From Pomphorhynchus laevis (Eukaryota > Acanthocephala > Palaeacanthocephala > Echinorhynchida > Pomphorhynchidae), in the NCBI GenBank assembly GCA_012934845.2, contig WNNJ02002365.1, forward strand, positions 25,541-89,540: a stretch of 64,000 nucleotides of DNA, written 5' to 3'. This document shows positions 42,596 to 53,994 of this stretch, one piece after another. The translations under genes and the position numbers were made by a program. The notes under the pieces were generated by a model. That model saw nothing but the letters and a program-made list of their open reading frames with translations, had not been told where the DNA came from and did no database searches. Position 1 is the first letter of the stretch. Each line of letters starts with the position of its first letter.

Positions 42596-43420
42596 TTGTT
42601 TGATTCAAGGTATTTAGTTCGGTCTATGAAATGCATTATCTGTGATACTTATATAAAGCTTAGTCTTTATAAACGTTCTATTGATGGATATGGTTGGAGG
42701 TGTTATAAGAATGGCTGCACAAACTTAAAAAAATACATTTCAATACGAAAGGGAAGTTTTTTTGATGGGTTTTCGATTGATATTAGAACTATTTTACGTG
42801 TGTTAATCAAGAAATGTGTGAAGCAGCCAACACACTCAATAATAGCCTCTAAAATTACATCGGATCGGACCATTAGAAAAATTTTTTATAAACTTAATAA
42901 GTTGATACCGGAAACTGATTTTAGTGAAGATAAACTTGGTGGCCCTGGAAAAATAGTGCAAATAGATGAAACCATGTTAAATTACAAGTGTAAGTCTCAT
43001 CGTGGAAGATCTTACACAAACAGAACCGACGCTTTGTGTATTGTCGAGGTCGGGGATAAAATTGAAAGATCCTTTGCTAGAGTAATCGCGGATAAAGCAC
43101 AAACCACTATTCTACCCATAATATCCTCACAAGTGCTTCCCCATTCGACTATAATGACCGACGAGCACAAGTCGTATAGCAGATTAAATAAAAATGGATA
43201 TGAACATAAGACAGTATGTCATAAATATAATTTTGTTGATAAAAATACTGGTGCTCATACTCAGTCTGTGGAGTCCTTTAACGGCCAAATAAAAAACGAA
43301 ATAAAGAAGCAGAAAGGGGTATTAACTACATATAGACCCAATTTCCTTAAAGAGTTTTGTTTATTTTATAACAATCGTGAGAAATATCAGTATATAATTT
43401 TTGATTTAATAAAAGTTTAA
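42596..43420 (+). pseudogene. Second Merlin transposase copy, lacking its 5' end
   Basis: Identical to residues 23-296 of the first copy except Met42 to Ile. It starts within the gene: the unit boundary at 42578 removes the first 16 codons and the ATG. The nearest in-frame ATG (Met33 of copy 1, at 42626) falls two residues before the zinc ribbon, so a protein with complete zinc ribbon and DDE core could still be read from it. Product of the tandem duplication rather than an independent insertion. Confidence 0.88.
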
Positions 43421-43582
43421 TATGATTAACGATTTTTATTTATTTATTTATTTTATTTATTTTTTTTTAATTTATTTATGTATTTATTTTTTATTTTTTA
43501 TTTTTTTATTTTTTATTTTTTTATTCATCAGAGGTAGAATTTTCCCCCCGGGGGGAAAATTCTACCTCTGATCCAGGTCTTC

Positions 43583-45590
43583 TAACCCTAGTTCAATGCT
43601 CTTTAAGATCATCCCTCCTTTTAAGCTACTCTTGTTCAGCCCTATTTTATTTAATTATATCACTCTGTAAGAACGGTAAGCGTATTAGCATAGCCAATGT
43701 CGATATTCGGCCAGGAGAAATTCATAAGAACCGCGACCTCCTCGATCGTATATTAGATAGCGGTTATGACATTTTACTTAGGGACTTCAACGTCAGAACT
43801 GGTCGTTGGATTAATGCAGCACTCCGCAGAGCCAGGATCGAATATCTTATTCATAAACCACCTTCCCCCACCTTTTATTGTTCAACAACTAATTCTCTCC
43901 TTGGCATATTACTGCTGCATAAAATGGGGTTGTTTAAACCAATTTGCCTTGAGCAGTCGCGCCATTAACAGACCTCTCATGACCTAATTCGCTGGCGGCT
44001 AGAGGAAGATACGTTGCTTAGAAGGAGGTTTAACATTGATCTTATCAGTGGCCGTCTTTCAGGCAGCTATACAACTCCGCCAGAATTGGAAATGAGTTTG
44101 ACCGAATTTAATTCTTACCTCTCATCTGAAGCTACCGATCCTTTCGACTATCCATAAAGGTCAAATATACAATCCCACACCAATAAAACTCAAGGTCCAA
44201 GCTAAACTGTTATACCTTCCCAATCTCTCTGTTTCCGCCAGACAGGTCCTCTCAAATAAATACTAGAGCTCTAGATATAGATTCCAGCTGAGTAGGGATA
44301 GGGCGAGCATTGCTCACATTAACCCTTCTCAGTCTTTTTGGAGGATATTCAAGAAGGAGAAGTTTGTCTGATAGAATGGCAGAGCCTTGGGTTGGATCGG
44401 TAGCATGTATCTTGACAAAGTTTTGGAGGAGTCACTATCCCTACATAATTACGAAGCCATTCAATCTCCCCGACCTTTTTCAGACCAATCCCGCCCTGGG
44501 GTGACTACAGGAGTAGGAATCTATCTGTTTCAGATATCCTAAACTCTCGGGGCCCACTTCCGGGCACCTCCAAATCCAACGCGCCACTCTCCACTCGGGT
44601 CTGCCAGCTTTTGACAGACAGTCATAGAAAGGATGTCCCAGTCACAATGCTATTAGCCTCCCGTTTATATATTGCTGACATCAACATCCTTTGTCGAGTG
44701 TTTTTACCTTAAAAAGAGATTGGTCACTTGTCCTAAAGAACTGCAGTCCATCTCGATTCAAAACGCCCTCCTCTTCATCTACGAAAAAGCGCTTGCGCGT
44801 AGAATCCGCAATCATCTATCAAGGCGTAATTTAATCCCACCTAGTTTTCATTTGTTTGTCAAAAGGCATTAGGTTCATTCAGTAATTGGTGAAGTGCATC
44901 AGTTTTGTCAGGATAATAGTCATCAGCTTGTTATGACTGTTTTTCTTGATTTTTCAGATGCATTTGACCGAATCTCCATTCCCTTCATTATCTCTTCTCT
45001 TAAGTCCCTCAGGTTGCCTGCGAGAACTGTTAACAGGATGAAGATTTTGCTGTACACCGAGCGGTTCTATTATGAAGACGACTCTGATGCACCTCAGTTC
45101 TACCCTATTACAGGTGTGCCTCAAGGCTCCCCAGTTTCTCCTATCTATTTCCCTTGCTGCCTCCATTGTTATATTCAAGACATTTAAACGTGATCAACGT
45201 ACTGTGGTATGTGCTGATGATACCACACCCTTATTTTCTAGACACAAGTGCAAAGATGTAGTCTCGGACATCAACCGTTTCTTTTAAAGATTTAAAGATC
45301 ATTTTTTTTCATCCAGTCTTATTTTAAAATCCAACAAATCGCAGGTGGTAGTCTATCATGGCGCCCCTGCCACCAAAAAGAAGATTAAGATACTAGCGCT
45401 CTCTGCACTCTCCTCCATTTGGCAGCCTCAACCACTCCCCATCTTCACGAGTCGACTAAAATATCTAAGGTTCACCGTTACTTTAAATTTGTCAGCGAAA
45501 GCTGACCTGGATAGACTTAAACGTATCCTTAAGAGCTCTAGATGGGCTCCAAAACGGCCCCAACATCTGTCATTGAATGTGAAAACCTAA
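43583..45590 (+). pseudogene. LINE B2 ORF2, endonuclease-RT, decayed
   Basis: Follows the Merlin insertion. Endonuclease box LRDFNVRTGRW (GDFN changed to RDFN), linker YRFQLSRDRASIAH, RT motifs VFLDFSDAFDRISIP (A), ITGVPQGSPVSPIY-like (B), VVCADDTTPLF (C, YADD changed to CADD) and thumb KSNKSQVVVYHGAP. Altered catalytic boxes and at least six frame breaks. The 3' block ends near 45860. Confidence 0.82.
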
Positions 45591-45860
45591 GTACGCCTTT
45601 GGGTACCTGGGATATCTCGGGATTAGTCTTATTTTCAAGGGGACGTCTCCCAGAGCAAAGACTGAGGTTTCTTAAGCTCTTCATATCAAGATTACCGAGC
45701 ATAATCCGTCTCGACTGGAGTGTTAGGGGGTGAAATACCCCGTATGGTTTAGTCGGAAGGCGGCGCGCTGGTGCGGTCGGAGGGCTCAGATCCCTCTGGA
45801 CCTATGGACGTAATGATAAAAAGGAAGATAAAGGAAAGGCTCCGACTGGAATGGACAATT

Positions 45861-46990
45861 GATTTTTTATTTTGTGTGTTCTGTTTTAATTTCTGAATTT
45901 TTTATCAATTATATAGTTATTTAACAATACCCCTTTTTTAATTTACGTTACCAGCTAAATGTAATACAAGCGAAATAACGGCGATGGTGTTTGATTGAAC
46001 ATAAATTTAACAATGTTTAATAACAGTTGATAAATAACTGTTTTGCGGATTTCTGATAATGCCTGCAGCAATAGCTAGCAAAACATAAAAATACATTTAT
46101 TTCTGTTTATGCTTCTGCTTCAATAAAGCAAGAACTTATGTAAGTATCGAAAAAAGAAACGAATACAGTATTGAATGCAATATAATGGTCGTATAATCGA
46201 AGCAAAGTTAAACTTTAAAATAATCGTAGCAACGTTAAACGTTAAAAAATAATCGCATATCTATTAAACCGGTGCAATTTTGTCAATATTAAGAAAATTA
46301 TCAAAAATAAAATAACACAATCATTTTGCACATCGCTAACCAAGGAAACTATTTACAGGCGAATACGACGTGACCTCAAAATTTAAAATACAAGTTATGG
46401 TGTCAATCACGGAATCAAAAAATTAATTTTTTATTTAGAAGTAAATTTTAATAGCAAAAAAATGAGGTTTATATAAATGAGGACATTAAACTCATGTTAA
46501 TTTAACTTGATTGCATCTGTGAGCTGAAATTCTTCGGTTGTGGCACGAACTTATGCTCACGGGTATTGTTTCTATTCTTGATACAGCAGGACGCTACTTA
46601 TTAGCCTGGGTCGAATTAACGTTGAATCGCAATACAGACGTTCTGAGTTCAAATTCGATCATCGCCGGTGTACGGAGTAAGCAGATAATAAGGGTCGAAA
46701 CGTGGAATGTAGGTATGTGTCAGCAGCTGATGAGGCTCACTAAGGCTGATTAGTAGCGTACTGCTGTATCAAAAATAAGATCAATACCTGTGAGGATACT
46801 GTCGTGCTACAATCAGAATAAACTCATATTATTACAACTCCATAATTTACATTTGAAACAATTAATAATGATTGTCTAATTAGTACTGTAAGCATCTAAG
46901 ACACTCGGTTTATCAATTTGCTTACAACTTAAATGTATTCGAAAAATTCAACTTATTTTCAAGTACACAATGCAGTACATTCAAAATATT
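45861..46990. other. Unassigned A/T-rich sequence
   Basis: Nothing firmly identified. A short frame at about 46680-46755 reads VETWNVGMC, reminiscent of the first strand of LINE endonucleases, but has no continuation. Confidence 0.4.
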
Positions 46991-47100
46991 TAAATAAAAC
47001 AGCTAGCTAAAGCGTAAAAGAAACCATTTTTCCAAAACCGCCTTTAAGTATTAACGTCGGAAGAACAAAGAACTTCGTAAAATCCAGTTTTCCAGCATAA

Positions 47101-47705
47101 ATGAATACGAATTTGGAAGAAAAGGACGATATTAAGGTATTTACTGAGTCTGAACCAACGACGACAAAGGTTAGTGATGTTTCTTTGATTAACGGTGATG
47201 GGGAGGTACTTCCTCCCATTCCAAAACTCAAATATTTCATAGTCATCAAACAATATCGAATTTACCCTGTCACCTTGATGATACTGATATTAAACTACTA
47301 GAAAAATCCTTTAAGGTTTCTAACTTCAGGTCTATTCTGGGTAAAGAGGGTGACCCAACACCCATTGGGTTCTGCTCTGCCCCACTGGAATACGGAGAAG
47401 TACTTATGAACTCTAAATGTAACCCCTTTTGGGCTTTAATCATTGTTTTACCCTTATTGGAAAATATGAATATACCTATCCTCACTGCAGCCGGTGTCAC
47501 AAATGGGGACACTGGGCCTCCAGCTGCAGTGAGACACCTACGTGTGGATCGTATGGGTCGTCCCACTGTGCGGCTCTACAGACTGATCTTCGTTGTGAGC
47601 CCCCCCATCATGCTCTAATTGTGGGGGGGGTGCCATCCTGCCTGGAGCAAGAGATGTGTTCAATTAAAACAATACTATGGCGAATTCCACAAGTCCGGTG
47701 CCGTG
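47101..47705 (+). pseudogene. LINE B3 ORF1, gag-like with CCHC knuckle
   Basis: Starts MNTNLEEKDDIKVF, with LPPIPKLKYF aligned to B1. Then, across frames, LLEKSFKVSNFRSIL and a CCHC knuckle HCSRCHKWGHWASSC (C-x2-C-x4-H-x4-C), with worn second and third knuckles (TCGSYGSSHCAALQTDLRC). RNA-binding component of the retrotransposition complex by family. At least three frame breaks. Confidence 0.78.
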
Positions 47706-48081
47706 CTTAAGCCTGTAAATTTTTCGAGTGCTGCCTCCCTACGCACGGGGATGCTAACATAATGCGTGCGATGGATGCGAGAGTGAAAGCAGTTTAAATT
47801 AAAATGGAAAACCTAATTTCAAAGGTTGTGCCTGCATTCTGCACAAATCCTTCGATTCCTTCTGCCACAATTCCGTCATCTAAAAAGGGGGGCTTCGGTC
47901 CATCCTGTCCCCCCGCTCAAGATCGGTAAAATGCTGAGTGGCAAATAGCATAGGGGAAATAAAGACGCAGCCCAGGGGCAAGTACCGACGCCGGGTGGGG
48001 CTAGTGGCGGAAAGAGTTATCTTCCTGCACCTAGCTCTGTCTAGGTAGGCAATCCCCCCATCAAACTAATCCATCACAATG

Positions 48082-49251
48082 CAGAGTACTCGTGAGCTTT
48101 TTTCACTGAATGTCCTTCAGTGGAATTGGGGAAGTGCTTGTGCCCTTAGACTTTTATAGGGTAGAGATGCTGATGTTATAGTCCTTCAGGAAACGCAGTC
48201 TATCCGTCTTCCCCAGGACATTACTCGATTTATCCCAAAGCATATCTGTTCCTACTATACTCCGTACATAACCCCACCTCACTCCTCTTCATCTCAAGGA
48301 CTCTTGACCTTAGTTAAGTGCTCCTTAAGGTCCTCTCTCCTATTAAACTACTAACGTATAGCCATGTCTTGTTTAGTAGTTTCACTTAATAAGAACGGTA
48401 AACGCCTCAGTCTAGCCAATGTCTACATCCGTCCAGAGGAAATTCACAAGAACCGTGACCTCCTGGATAGTATTATTGACAGCGGTTATGACATGATACT
48501 TGGGGATTTCAACGACAGAACTGGTCGTTGGATCAACGCATCACTTCGCAGAGCCAGGAACGATTACTTTATTCACAAACCACCGGCACCCACTTTTCAT
48601 TGCACATCAACAAATTCAATCCTCGACATTTTACTGCTTCACTCGAGGTGGTTGCTTAAACCTCTCTGTACGAAACTGTCGCATCAACAGTTGACCACCT
48701 ATCGCGACTTCATTCGTTGGAGGATAGATGAGGATACGTCGCTTCGAAGGAGGTTATACTTTGATCCGATCAGAGTGGCCTTCTTACAGGCGGCTATCCG
48801 ACTCTTCCCAATAATAGGAAAAGAGAGTTTAACCGAATTCAATATCTACCTCTCTTCGCAAGCTACCGCGATTTTATCGACTACCTATAAAGGTCGCTTA
48901 TACAATCCCACTCCGACAAAACTCAAGGTCTTAGCTAAATTGCTGAACCTTCCTAATCTCTCTGCTTCCGCCAGACAAACCCTCTCGAATGAATACTGGA
49001 GCACTAGATATAGGTTCCAGCTGAGTAGGGATAAGACGAATATTGCTCGTTTTAACCCGTCTCAGTCTTCCTTATGGAAGATATTCAGGAAGAAGTTTGT
49101 GTGTTGGAAGGATAGGGGATTGGGTTGGATAGGTAAGATAGGCATTGAAAAACGTTTGGAGGAGTCACTAGCCCTTCATAACTATGGAGCCACTCAATCA
49201 TCTCAACCAATCTCGCCTTGGGGTGACTTCAGGAGTAGGGAGTATTTTTAA
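48082..49251 (+). pseudogene. LINE B3 ORF2 AP endonuclease region
   Basis: DVIVLQETQSIRLPQDITRF (catalytic Glu in QET) precedes a break. The 295-codon frame 48364-49251 then gives CLVVSLNKNGKRLSLANVYI, YDMILGDFNDRTGRW (GDFN box), NSILDILLLHSRW and a linker with YRFQLSRDKTNIARFNPSQS. The SDH box is represented by SHQQLTTYRDFIRW, so the catalytic His may be displaced. Confidence 0.82.
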
Positions 49252-49331
49252 CAGATATCCTTAACTCCTGGGGTCCACTCCCGGGCACCTCTAAATCCGT
49301 CGCTCCACTTTCCTCTCGAGTCTGTCAGCTT

Positions 49332-50384
49332 TTGACAGCCGATCAGAGAAGAGAGGTGGCCGTCACAATGCTTCTAGCCTCCCCATCCGATGTAGCAGGC
49401 ATCAATATTAGTAAGAGAGTTTTTATTCCTAAGAAAAAATCCTGCTCATGCCCTAAAGATCTGCGACCCATTTCGATTCAAAATTCCCTCGTGTCGATTT
49501 ACGAAAAAGCGCTTGCGCGTAAAATTCGCGACCTTTTGATTAGGCGTAATTTGATCCCTCCTGGTTTTCATGGGTTTGTCAAAGGTCGCTCGGTCAATTC
49601 AGCAGTAGGTGAGGTGGATCAGTTTTGTGGGGATAATATCCATCGTCTTGTAGTGGCTGTTTTCCTTGACTTTTCTGCTGCATTTGACCGCATCTCCATT
49701 CCCTTTGTGATCTCTTTTCTTATGTCCCTCGGGTTGCCTGCGAGAATAGTAAACAGGGTAGAGATAATGCTGTACACCAAGCGATTTTATTATGAAGACG
49801 ATCCTGATGCGCGTCAGTTCTACCCTATTACGGGTGTGCCTCAAGGTTCACCACTTTCTCCAATCTTGTATCTTGCTGCCTCCATTTATCTATTCAAAAC
49901 ATTTAAACGTTAACAACGTCTAGTGGTGTACGCTGATGACACCACAGCCCTGTTCTCTGGTCACAGGTGCAAGGACGTAGTCTATGACATCAGCCGTTTC
50001 TTTTTAAGATTTAAAGACCAGTTGCCCAAGTCCAATCTTGTCCTAAATTCTGCAAAATCGCGGGTGGTCGTCTTTCATGACACCTCTTTAACAAAGAAAA
50101 AACTTAAGAGATTAGCACTCTCTGCGCTCTCCTCCATATTTGCCTATGAAACACTCACAACCTTCACAAGTCGAGAAAAATACTTGGGGTTCACCGTTAC
50201 GGTGAAATGGTCTGCGAAAGTTGACCTGGATAGACTCAAACGTATCCTGAAGAAAGCTAGGTGGGCTCTGAAACGGGCCCAACATCTGTCGTTGATAGGG
50301 AAAACCCAGGTGCGCCTCTGGGGCACCTGGGCTATCTCGGGATTAGTCTTTTTCTCTAGAGAACGTCCCCAGGGCAAAGGCTAA
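49332..50384 (+). pseudogene. LINE B3 ORF2 reverse transcriptase
   Basis: KSCSCPKDLRPISIQNSLVS (fingers), FVKGRSVNSAVGE, VFLDFSAAFDRISIPFVIS (motif A), ITGVPQGSPLSPILYLAA (motif B), LVVYADDTTALFSG (motif C), LVLNSAKSRVVVFH (thumb), KYLGFTVTVKWSAK. A single in-frame TAA (49911-49913) lies between motifs B and C, at a position where B1 has an Asp codon. The frame also shifts relative to the endonuclease. All RT catalytic residues remain. Confidence 0.86.
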
Positions 50385-50560
50385 GGTTTCTTAAGCTCCT
50401 CGTCTCTCGTTTACACAGCATAGTCCGCGCCTATTGGATTCCTCGGGGGATGAAAGACCCTGGTGGTTCAATCGGAAAGCGGCGTTTTGGATCGGTTGGG
50501 GGGGGGGCTCAGATCCATATGGATTTGAGGTTTTGAAGCATGAAGAAGAGCTGGGTTGAC

Positions 50561-51435
50561 GTAAACGATTATACTGTCGTTTTTGTATTTATGAAAATCT
50601 TATTATTATTGCGGCAGCCAACGAAAACCTATAATACGAATAACCACCTTCTTAATATAAGAATTAAATGCTTCAAAATGTAAATTCAGAGTGGTGATTT
50701 AAACTAGTAACTAAATTTGAACAACAAATTACTAGCAACTTAAATTATTTAGCAATTAAATAAATAAATTATTAATTTATTTAACTAGTAATTAATTAGT
50801 TGTAACTAAATTTGAGGTAGTAACTGAATTTTTAGTTTTAAAGCAGAAAATAAAGATACACTTGTATACTCGCATTATATATGACTCGCATCTAATAATT
50901 ATTATAACTCGCATCTAACCAAAATCATAAAGAACTAATGGAAATGTGTTTTTACATGAAAGAGGTAATTATGAATACCTCAAATCTTCATCATAACACA
51001 TTAAAAATAAAGCAATTAAATTGCAAAATTGTGATAAGAGAACAATTTTAGCATTACAATATAAACAGGTACAGTTCACTGTTTTATTATGTAAAGAATT
51101 TAATATTCTTTACATAATTAATTCTTAATTATGAATTCTTAATTACACAATTAATTCTTAATTTAATAAATGTAAGAATTTACATTTTTTACAAGTTAAG
51201 GATTTATCTTCTGAATTATTATTATAATTAATAATTAAGATACAATTGGCCAATTTGAAAGAACCCTATTATGTAAACATTTTGAAAATTAAATTATTAT
51301 AAAAAATTAAAAATTATTATAATATAATAATATAAAAATTGTGTTTCGAATGCTCAAAACTAGTCGAGACAACGAAGCGAGACTTGATGTAATGTGTTCC
51401 GGTCTGTCGGAAAACCGATTTCAGTAAAAAAAGAT
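50561..51435. other. A/T-rich non-coding sequence
   Basis: Rich in TTAATTAA-type and AATTCTTAATT repeats (51100-51180 has 'aattcttaatt' four times in variants). No gene. Confidence 0.5.
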
Positions 51436-51439
51436 TGAT

Positions 51440-52738
51440 TTTTACGTGGCAAATGCGTGCCGGCACACACTTACATCACCATAACAACAAAAAACAAAAA
51501 TCTAAGTCATGTGTCGAAAAGGTGGAAAAGAATGAGGTATTTGAATGTGATAAAGGAGGGAGCGCGACGGACGTCGAGAGGAAGCTAATTCAAGGCGAGG
51601 GGCGGGGACGATAAAGGATCGGATACCGTAGTTGTTGGAGTAATTAGGAACGTAGAGAAAGAAGGAATTACGGGAACGCAGCGATAGAGAGGTGGGGTGA
51701 GTGTTGTCTAAGAAAGGGAGGTTGATGAACTATGGAGAGCCGACAGCGATGAGACGAAAAGTTACTAGAAGGCGGAGTTAGATGCGGATGTGGATTGTGG
51801 GCCAGGAGAGTTGGACAAAATATGTGAATGTGTGGTCGAAGAGACGGATAAGTATGACCACTCGAACAGCGGAGTTGATGATACGTTGTAAGGGTAGGAT
51901 GATGGATTTCGGAGAATTGGCGAAAAAGATAAGGCAGTAATCGATATTACGGAAGAGAAGTGATGGAAGAAGATGCATATAAGAACGGAAGTTGATAAGT
52001 GTGCGCATACGGCAAATGTCACGGAGAACAAAGTTAAACAAGCAGACCTTGTCAAGGACGAAGGGTTTATGGACAAGGTGATCATCGAAATGGAAGCTTA
52101 AGAAAGTGAGATTATTGACTATGGGAATGATTGATAAGGCAAAATATAAATGGGGAGGAGATGGGCTAGGTTGTCAAGAGAGGATCCACATTATTTTAGA
52201 CTTGTCGAGGTTTAGAACGAGATTAAGATAGGAGAGACGTTTGTAGATATAAGAAAGGCAATTGAAGGCAGAAATGCCGAAGTAGTGTATGCGATGGTCA
52301 GGTTTATGAGCATAGATGAGAATGTCATCGTCATATTGCATAACGTTCAAGGAATAAGATTTGGTAAACAAAGAGAGGCGGCCAAGCAGAATAGTAAAGA
52401 TCAAAATACCTAGGACTGAACCTTGTGGGACCCCGCAGAAAATAGGGATAGGAGGGGAGGATGATGAATTAGAAAATAGGCGAAAAAAATCGGTCGGATA
52501 GATATGAGGCAAACCATGCTAGGGAGGAGGAAAAAAGTCGCAATCATGACAAAGGCGAGAAAGGAGGATTGAGTGGTCGATGATGTCGAAGGCGGATGAG
52601 AGGTCGAGGGAGATGATAACAATATAGAGGGCCTTGTCAAGAGAAATGAGTAAGCCGTTGTAAATTTTCATGCATGCGATTTCAGTAGAGTGATTAGAGC
52701 GGAAAGCGGATTAGAAAGGAGGGTAAAGATTGGATGAA
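51440..52738 (-). mobile_element. LINE A subfamily fragment, RT region (A2a)
   Basis: Minus strand, 3' tail at 51440 (acgtggcaaatgcgtgcc), ORF2 C-terminus, thumb (LNLDKSKIMWIL near 52180), motif C (QYDDDILIYAHKP, YADD altered), motif B (FCGVPQGSVLG near 52420) and part of motif A near 52580. Subfamily of A with its own signature (SSPPIPIFCGVPQ, also at 54.9 kb). Several breaks. Confidence 0.82.
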
Positions 52739-52739
52739 C

Positions 52740-53015
52740 AGACATAAAAGGTGATATGTAATTAAGAAATTACATTTCTTGGTTGCAATATTCTAAAATA
52801 ACGCAGTATCGTATTCCTCTTCTGTCGGCAGTGTGTTTATAATATCACGATAAGCGAAAAACATTAAAATAAACAGAATGAGTCGAACTAATCAAGTGTG
52901 AATATTTTGTCACGTTTGTTATAGCAGCTTCTGGTGGCTTGGGTGATTAGGCGCATATAGTTCTGCAACATATCTTTACACGTCAGTCTGACACACAATG
53001 AATCACAGTCATATA
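52740..53015. other. Short unassigned spacer
   Basis: No recognised content. Confidence 0.3.
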
Positions 53016-53019
53016 GCCA

Positions 53020-53985
53020 GCGCAGAACGCCAGCCCCACATATCCTTAACGGGGCACACCTTTCCCCCCGATTCTATCCGGTTCATCAACATTCTATCCA
53101 ACTACGAATTCAAAAACATCTCCATTGGACCCACGCATATCCTCGCTCCCTCTTTCACCGATTTTATCCGGTTCATCAGCATTCTATCCAACTACAATTA
53201 CAAACTCATCTCCACTGACCCACACATATCCTTAGCGGGGCACCCGACATCATCGATGTCCCCGATCGTTTTGCTGCCTACACCTCACTGTCCATCTCCG
53301 ATCCTGGTCTATCTGATCACTTTCTCGTCACCATTAATCTCACTTAAAACCACACGCCACATCAAAAACTTACCATCCTACGTCGCCCTTAGAGAAATCG
53401 TGATATCCCTCTTTTCCGCTCTGCCTTACTCAAATCGTCTCTATCCTCTCCCGCAATAACATCTTCCTCTCCTCACGATATCGCCTTCATTTTCGATTCT
53501 AAACTCATATCCACTCTCGATCTTTTATTGCAATTCAAGACTCACCCTCACCGTCGCTTGCACCGTGCCCATGATTTGACATTCAATGCTTAATCTCAAG
53601 GCGTCGACTCCGTCATGCTGTTCGAGTCTCTAGACGTGATTTCCGCTCGCTCACTTCGTCTATCCGTGATTCCCATCTTGCTCTTCGTCGGTCTCATCTC
53701 AGCCTACTCTGTACAAATGTAACTCCTTCTGGCAGCATAAAATAATCACTTCATTCAACTTTAAGTTTCTCTGGCATACTTATAACTCAAGCCTTGCTCG
53801 CTCGTCTTGGTTTTGCAACATAAATCCCTATAATTATTCGTCATTTCTTTAGACCGATGTTTCCACATAACTCTCAAACACCCCCGTCTATATCTCATCC
53901 CACTCTTCACCACCACGCACCATCCTACTGGAACTCTTGCATCTTCTCCCTGTCTCATCTGTCAGTTTCATCTGTTCTCACATCT
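53020..53985 (+). mobile_element. LINE A subfamily fragment, endonuclease region (A2b)
   Basis: Plus-strand ORF2 N-terminal piece: a segment FIRFISILSNYNYKLIST lies in a roughly 85-bp tandem duplication (53075-53160 and 53161-53245). THIL-type and SDH-type blocks follow, then the linker and finally LLPVSSV at about 53960, where the frame meets inverted RT sequence. It matches A3 (17690-18360) best. Broken throughout. Confidence 0.72.
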
Positions 53986-53994
53986 TTGCCCAGC

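Larger units (their letters stand above)
41413..43574 (+). mobile_element. Merlin DNA transposon, tandemly duplicated, with 8-bp target duplication
   Basis: Left end GGATCAGAGGTAGAATTT at 41413, right end its reverse complement at 43574, flanked by the direct repeat AGGTCTTC. Merlin elements make 8-9 bp target duplications and encode an IS1595/ISXO2-like transposase, as here. Inside, a 996-bp unit (41582-42577) is repeated (42578-43574) with one substitution seen in the coding part and one-base length differences in homopolymers. Each unit ends in a T-rich run (about 42430-42530, 43427-43526) and a perfect palindrome made of two opposed end sequences. Very young. Confidence 0.92.
40905..45860 (+). 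mobile_element. LINE family B copy B2, split by a Merlin transposon
   Basis: The left part (40905-41412) holds the region before ORF2 and the ORF2 start (FSLNILKWNSRGASALMLL, IIVLQETRSIHLH). The right part (43583-45860) continues the endonuclease (DLLDRILDSGYD, DFNVRTGRWINAALRRARIEY) and RT to the family 3' end. ORF1 is absent from the left. The 8 bp AGGTCTTC is repeated on each side of the Merlin insertion (41405-41412 and 43575-43582), so the LINE was there first. Many stops and frameshifts. Confidence 0.85.
46995..50560 (+). mobile_element. LINE family B copy B3, the best-preserved B copy
   Basis: Both ORFs present, with long open frames (295 codons in the endonuclease region, 193 plus 153 in the RT). 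The family 3' block (aagaccctgg, ggttcaatcgg) ends near 50560. No target duplication identified. It is younger than B1 and B2 by frame integrity but still broken. Confidence 0.88.

Noticed and set aside
46560-46690. tRNA-like A and B boxes suggesting a SINE head
   Set aside because: The B-box-like 'gttcaaattc' lacks a pairing T stem, no cloverleaf forms, and no second copy is seen in the window.
46680-46755. VETWNVGMC as the start of an RTE-type endonuclease
   Set aside because: Only one short motif, no following endonuclease blocks; chance similarity is likely.
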